The notes beneath the pieces are model-generated. The model did not search any database. It saw only the letters and a list, made by a program, of their open reading frames with translations, and was not told the DNA's origin. A program made the position numbers and the translations under genes. Source: Hydra vulgaris (taxonomy: Eukaryota > Cnidaria > Hydrozoa > Anthoathecata > Hydridae). Taken from it: DNA of 64,000 bases. The stretch spans positions 40,278,001 to 40,342,000 of the forward strand of contig NC_088930.1 of assembly GCF_038396675.1 (NCBI RefSeq). The letters are read 5' to 3'. Shown here piece after piece: positions 57,740 through 64,000 of the stretch; position 1 is the first letter of the stretch, and each line of letters starts with the position of its first letter.

Positions 57740-58187
57740 GAAGTTGAAAATTTAGTGAATAAATACCACAAAGATCAGAAGGCACAGATAATCAGTATCA
57801 GCCATTATAATATAATACTATTTGATATTACAAATAAAAAAGGTGTGTGGCTGAGTCCTAAAGGAAAAAAGTTTTACAAAGTGCAAGTTGAAAGTAACAG
57901 GAAAGTAGGATATGTTACTCAAAAATTGTTCAAACTATCCATCTAAATGTATCAAAAATAAAGTAACTGTTGTCTGCAAAACCTTGCATCAAATAGAGAT
58001 TACTGATTCTGACTCTAGTAACAGTAAAAGAGAGGTTGACGATGATTTTGCCCCATCTGTATTCAAATACATTGCCTGAACTCTCTTCATTAGCTAGACA
58101 AATTTTAGCTATTCCAGCAAGTTCAACTAAATCAAAGAGAGTTTTTAGCTCATGTGGAAATGTCGTCCAATCATCCAGACACAACTA
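57740..58187 (+). pseudogene. hAT transposase C-terminal fragment, cut by LINE copy D
   Basis: A broken frame (VENLVNKYHKDQKAQIISIS) leads, after stops, to TLPELSSLARQILAIPASST then KSKRVFSSCGNVVQSSRHN and a stop at 58,185-58,187. The LA.qiLaiPaSS..s.RvFS..G pattern is the hAT dimerisation domain. The upstream transposase is missing. Confidence 0.65.
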
Positions 58188-58192
58188 ATAAC

Positions 58193-61100
58193 AGATCAGG
58201 TTATCCTGCTACTGGTAACATGTAAACCAGTGCAATCTGCTTCATGTCCTGCTGCCTTGTAGGATACGCCTTTTTAGGCAAAGGCTAGGAGGTGCCAACT
58301 CCAACATAAAACACCCCCTGCCTTGGGGCTCTTGGTTGAGTAAAGGCTAGAGATGGTGTCTTGATAAAAATACTCATCTTGGGCAGATGTTAAATGTACC
58401 CGGCTACTGTCTTGTAGAAGGCCTCCTAGGCAAAGACTTAAGGGGTAAACAGATTCTATCTGTTGACCAGCCTCGCATCCCTTCTTCATCTATTAGGCTG
58501 GCGCCGATGTATTTTTAATACATTGTTTCCAGTTTAGAATGTTGAATGCTGGATCTTCTTGACTCAATGCATGGGTTTTGCTTGTGTCTCTGTTTTTATG
58601 ACTAGGCAACTCATTCTATTATCTCCTAATGAGGGTACAGCTCTAAAACTCAGTTTTATGGTTCTGAGGCCGGCTAGTAGTCAGGTTTCCCGAACTCTGT
58701 GGTAGCTCTCAGAGAGGCTGATTCTATCAACAGCTGAAAAATATCAAAGTATTAACAGTGCCATGTTGCGCATGGATGGTGTCCCTGTTTGTACTTTTGG
58801 TGTGCATTGCGGAGGCCACATTTGGAGCCCTTTGTTACGGCTTAGAGTTTATTAGTAGTAATGAGGCAATTGCTTGGGCTATTAAACAGTGTTCTGAGTA
58901 CTATCTATGCTTTGAGTCAAGTTCTTCAATCTAATTTAAAAATGAATAAAGTACCAAAAACTATAAAACACAAAAAACCATCATCATCACCAAGTTCTCT
59001 AAACCTATCATTCACTAATATTCGTGGTCTTCGAAGTAACTTTTCTTCTGTTGAGACTTATCTCTTGCAAAGTTCACCAGATCTACTTGCTCTTTGTGAG
59101 ACTAATTTGAGTTCAACTGTCTCATTTTGTGATCTTAGTGTTGATGGTTATCTTCCTCTAATTTGCAAAGACTCCAATAGTCACATGCTTTGTCTGGGCA
59201 TTTACATTCGTAAGAATTCACCCATTTGTTGTGAAACTAGGTTTGAAACCACAGACTATTCTTTTATGTGCTTTCATTTAGCACCACACCACTCTATTGC
59301 CTTTCTCTTTGTTCTATATCGCTCTCCTTCATCTCAAGACTGCACACTTTTTGACGTTATTTCTGATCATATTGACCAAGCCCTCTCTCTTTATCCATCA
59401 GCTAATATAGTTGTTGTCGGTGACTTTAATGCTCACCACTATGAATGGCTTGGCTCTAGTGTCAGTGACTCGGCAGACATTAAGGCCCACAACTTTTGCC
59501 TTTCTCAATCCGTAACTCAAATAGTCAACTTTCCAACTCGCTTTCCAGACAACCCAAATCATTTACCTTCTCTACTCGACTTATGTCTTGTTTCTGATCC
59601 TAGTCAGTGCTCAGTTTCTCCAAATTCACCCTTAGGTGCTTCTGATCACAGTTTGATCTCTCTAAAACTATTATCTCATTCTTCTTCATCACCTGAATCC
59701 CCCTATTATCGAACCTCTTACAACTACAGTAAAGCTGACTGGGATTCTTTCTGTGATTTTCTTCGTGATGGCCCTTGGGTAGAAATCTTTCGTCGTCCTG
59801 TCAACAAATGTGCTTCCTAAATAACTTCGTGGATTCAGGCTGGCATGGAATCTTTTATTCCCTCTCGACGATTCCAGGTCAAGCCTCACTCTCCTCCATG
59901 GTTTTCCTCACACTGTGCTGCTGCGATTGCCAATCAAAACCGTTACTTCCATATTTATCAGCAAAACAATTCTCCAGAAAACAGGCGTCTGTTTATTACT
60001 GCTAGAAACAATTGTAAAAAGGTTTTGTCTAATGCCATAACCCGCTATTCTCAGGTCATAAAATCTTGTATCTCATCTCAAAAATTAGGCTCTCGTGACT
60101 TCTGGAAAATCTTTAATAATATCAATAATAAGGGCAAATCTATAATTCAACCTCTCTTGAATGGTTCAGACTTTGTCAACTCACCTAAAGACAAAGCTTA
60201 ATTGTTTGCTAAAAACTTTTCATCAATATCATCTCTTGAGTCTACTAGCTGCTTTCTACCTGATATTGCCAACAAACAGGTTGATCCATTGCTTGACATT
60301 CATATCACTCCAGCGTCTGTATCTAAAATGATTTCCTGCCTAGACTCTTCTACAGCTTGTGGCCCGGACAACATGTCTGTTATTGTCTTGCAGAAGTGTT
60401 CTCCGGAGCTGTTGTCTATACTCTCAAAACTATTCAACAAGTGCTTATCAAAGTCTTGCTTTCCAGCCTGCTGGAAAGCGGGATCTGTTATCCCTATCTT
60501 CAAAAATTCTGGAGAGTGATCTGATTCATCTAACTACTGTCCCATAAGTCTTCTTCCTATCATAAGCAAGGTTTTTGAATCTTTAATTAACAAACACTTA
60601 ATTTCTCATCTTGAATCTAATCACTTACTTTCTGACCATCAATATGGATTTCGATCTTCTCGTTCTACAGCTGATTTGCTAACAGTAATAAATGATAGGT
60701 TTTATCGTGCATTAGATAAAGGTGGAGAGGTTAAGGCCATCGCTCTTGACATTTCAAAAGCTTTTGATAAAATTTGGCATGCTGGTCGTCTCCATAAGCT
60801 TTTTTCTTATGGTGTATCCGGCAACATCTTTAAGATCATTGAATCCTTCCTTTCCAATCGTAGCATAAAAGTTGTCCTCGATGGACAACACTCTTCTTCT
60901 TATTCTGTAACTTCAAAGTTCCTCAAGGTTCTATCCTTGGCTCTATACTATTTTTAATTTACATTAACAATCTTCCAGATACTCTCTCACCTAAGGTGGC
61001 ATTGTTTGCTGATGACACTACCATTTATTCTTGTTGTGATAAAATACCAACACCCTCTGATTGCTTGGAGGGGGCATTTGAGCTTGAAAAGGATCTTACT

Positions 61101-61917
61101 TCTGCTACAGCATGGGGCTCTCAATGGCTTGTAAACTTTAATTCAGATAAAACTCAATTTTTTTCAGCCAATCGTTATCGCAATAATTTAGATCTTCCTA
61201 TATTTATGAACGGTGATGTACTCGATGAGTCACCTACTCTTCATCTTCTAGGATTAACTCTTACTTCCAATCTTTCTTGTAAACCATATATCAAATCAGT
61301 TGCAAAATTAGCATCTGCTAAGGTTGCATCTCTTTATCGAGCTCGTCACTTTCTTACTTCGGATTATATTCTCTATCTCTATAAATCTCAAATCCGGCCT
61401 TGTATGGAATATTGTTGCCATATCTGGGGCGGATCTTCTAATGATGCCCTTTCTCTTTTAGACAAGGTGCAAAAACGCATTGTAAACATAGTTGGACCTG
61501 CTCTTGCAGCCAACCTTCAACCATTATCACATTGTCGTAATGTTGCTTCCCTTTCTCTTTTCTACAAATACTATAATGGGCACTGCTCTAAAGAGCTAGC
61601 GTCTCTTGTGCCATCTACTATAATTCATTCTCGTGTTACTCGTCCTTCAATTAAGTGTCATCCTTTTTCTGTGAGTGTTCCTAAGTGATCCAAAAACGCT
61701 TATTGGTCTAGTTTTTTTCCTCGAACATCAGCACTTTGGAATTCGCTTCCTTCATCTTGCTTTCCTGACTCATATAATTTGCAATCTTTTAAGCCGTCTG
61801 TCAATCGTTATCTTGCTCTACAATCATCATCTTTTCTCTTTCAGTAACTTCCAACTTTAATTAGTGGCTGCTTGCAGCCTTGTTGGAAGCGAAGATCTTT
61901 AAAAAAAAAAAAAAAAA
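58193..61917 (+). mobile_element. LINE family 2, copy D, full length but decayed
   Basis: 5' end AGATCAGGTTATCCTG as in copy C; 5' UTR to 58,860; coding region 58,861-61,850; 3' stem-loop at 61,866-61,879; A-tail to 61,917. Flanks AACTAATAAC (58,183-58,192) and AACTACTAGC (61,916-61,925) agree at 8 of 10, a possible drifted target duplication. Nearly collinear with copy C. Confidence 0.9.
58861..61850 (+). pseudogene. LINE family 2 endonuclease-RT protein, copy D, multiple stops
   Basis: Open from 58,861 (MRQLLGLLNSVLSTIYALSQ) to a TAA at 59,818 inside the endonuclease-RT linker; this copy keeps the SFCDLSVDGYLP segment that is frameshifted in copy C. Further stops at about 60,199 and 60,518. 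A frameshift near 60,915 replaces GVPQGS. FADDTTIYS is at about 61,003, and a TGA at 61,686 precedes the last 50 codons. The endonuclease motifs VVVGDFNAHHYEWLG and GASDHSLISL remain. Confidence 0.88.
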
Positions 61918-61939
61918 CTACTAGCAATTTCAGTAGACC

Positions 61940-63020
61940 TAAAAGAAAAAGAAAAGCTTCAACTGCTCAGCTGTTTCTTTAGTAAAGAATATAAAGTTAA
62001 ATACACACCAGAGCAAGAAAGTATGTCATCAATTGTCAGAAGGTATTAATATTGCAACTCCAACACAGGCAGGTATTTACAAAGCAATTGTGAAAGAAGC
62101 TGATAGAATCAATTGAGAATTAAATAAAATTTAAAAAAAACCTTTATGGGCACTACATTTTGATGGTAAGAAGATAAACAGAAATGCAAGTTGTAGTTTT
62201 AAAAAACAATGATCAGGAAATAAAGTTGGCAGCCTTGCTTTTCATGAAACAATTGTTTCAGCATTAATTAATTTGTTAAATGAATTTGATATATGCGAAG
62301 TAATAAAAGTGATTATTTGTGACACAACAAACACAAATACTGGAGCAAAAGGTGGTGTTGTAGCATTTTAAAAAAAGAGTTTATAGCCAGGAATTTGGAA
62401 GTTATATATTGGTTGCCAGCATCATGTGTTAGATTTGTTATTGAAGCATGTCATGGATGAAATTTTTGGAGGTAAAACATTATCACCAAATATAAGTTAT
62501 TTTTTTGTTGATGAACTGATACAAAATTATGTCTTGGTTCAAAATTTTAAACAGTCAACGTCAATCACCAGCAAACCAGCAGTGGTATGGCGAGATGACA
62601 TGAAGTTTTTGTGTGAGCTTGGGCATCATTACAGATATTATGTGGAAAAAAAAGATTTTGCCAAAAATAATTTTAGGGCTCTTCCAAATTTTAGTAATGC
62701 TGGATGGAATTTAAGAGGAATTATAGCATTACTGGCATTTATTTTATTGCCGGAACATTGTCAGCAACTGCAACCAGCATGCAATTTTATTACTGGTGAA
62801 TGGATGAATATCTGGTTTTCCAATCACTATTATAATAGAACAAACTATGAAGTTTTATTAGTGCAGTTAACCAGTATGCATAAGTAAAAAAATCTTTTTT
62901 AAGACACTGGTGTAATCAAAAAACTGATATAAACACTGCAAGATCCAATATTTGTGCAAAATGTGCAGTAAAAACAGTGCAAGAAGTTATGGTTTATGCA
63001 AAAACTAAAAAAACAATCAA
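61940..63020 (+). pseudogene. Decayed transposase-like gene (LHFDGK...CDTTNTNTG...GCQHH family), unnamed
   Basis: Plus-strand segments in one main direction: PLWALHFDGKKINRNAS (first acidic residue likely), KVGSLAFHETIVSALINLL, VIICDTTNTNTGAKGGVVAF, a stop, then YIGCQHHVLDLLLKHVMDEI then FGG, AVVWRDDMKFLCELGHHYRY, NNFRALPNFSNAGWNLRGII, CNFITGEWMNIWFSNHY, and finally DPIFVQNVQ. The motif order matches an uncharacterised invertebrate protein family, possibly DDE-type. Open for 153 codons at 62,426-62,887, otherwise interrupted. Confidence 0.55.
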
Positions 63021-63265
63021 TAAAAAACTAATTTTTTGTAATAAAATTTAAAAGTTATACTAGTACTAATTTTTTAAGCATCTAGAATTTATAAGAAATA
63101 CATGACTTTATATTGAAAAGGCCTAAAATCGTTAAAAACTTTTTTTTGCTTTATGGGGGAAGTTTTATTTTTATTTTTTTATTACAATTAAGATATCTTT
63201 TATTTTTAGTCTTAAGGTCATTGTGTAGCACCATAGCCAAATAAGATTTGAAAAAAGTTATCACC

Positions 63266-63731
<466 letters not shown>

Positions 63732-64000
63732 TTATTAACATTACTTATTTGATTTAGTTATTAACATTACTTATTTGATTTACTTATTAACATTACTTAT
63801 TTGATTTACTTATTAACATTACTTATTTGATTTACTTATTAACATTACTTATTTGATTTACTTATTAACATTACTTATTTGATTTACTTATTAACATTAC
63901 TTATTTGATTTACTTATTAACATTACTTATTTGATTTAGTTATTAACATTACTTATTTGATTTACTTATTAACATTACTTATTTCATTTACTTATTAACA
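63732..64000. repeat. 26-bp minisatellite, ten units and continuing past the window
   Basis: TTATTAACATTACTTATTTG followed by ATTTAC (ATTTAG in the first and eighth units). A new unit starts every 26 bases from 63,732. Variants are few, so the array is young or homogenised. Confidence 0.96.

Noticed and set aside
63732..64000. Regular array considered as CRISPR
   Set aside because: Units are contiguous with no variable spacers; it is a minisatellite in eukaryotic DNA.

Overview
The window looks like AT-rich cnidarian DNA, most likely Hydra. This is inferred from the composition, long (TA)n tracts, GT-AG introns and the mix of transposon families; no species marker was read. It holds one clearly recognisable host gene, the N-terminal half of ATG9 (the multispanning autophagy lipid scramblase), split into nine exons on the + strand between 33,312 and 56,388. 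Its reading frame (305 codons) stays open across all eight introns. The two largest introns (6.8 kb and 12.8 kb) are full of mobile elements, and the rest of the gene lies beyond exon 9, either past the window or hidden behind more insertions.

Region by region. 1-2,222: a copy of a Transib-like (RAG1-related) DNA transposon, cut by the window edge. 3,604-15,876: an interval with matching 27-bp inverted ends and TAA flanks. It contains a decayed ZNF862-like hAT gene (- strand), split by a full-length two-ORF LINE (6,413-11,163) whose ORFs are both open, then a short hAT-type MITE and a decayed transposase gene. 16,057-21,609: a hAT element with 8-bp target duplication, itself containing a nearly intact pogo/Tigger element (18,438-21,359, TA duplication, 27-bp inverted ends). 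24,059-25,786: a second hAT with a perfect 8-bp target duplication. 26-33 kb: AT-rich DNA with foldbacks, a 1-kb inverted-repeat element, a Tc1 relic and TA microsatellites.

33-56 kb is the ATG9 locus. Intron 1 carries LINE copy A and a transposase fragment. Intron 2 carries another fragment of that transposase family, LINE copy B, and a second Transib-like element (44,743-50,647) interrupted by LINE copy C. Smaller introns hold two MITEs and a 16-bp minisatellite. 56.4-64 kb, downstream of exon 9: a foldback MITE, a tRNA-derived SINE, a hAT C-terminal fragment, LINE copy D, a decayed transposase-like ORF, a TA microsatellite and a 26-bp minisatellite running off the window.

The parts interact mostly by insertion. 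The nesting gives a relative order (hAT-like gene before LINE; hAT before pogo; Transib-like before LINE C), and paired copies supply empty-site controls. The most unusual item is the Transib-like family: decayed ORFs with RAG1-core-like motifs inside elements whose ends read as the RSS-like heptamer CACAGTG. No tRNA gene, rRNA, CRISPR array or operon was seen.
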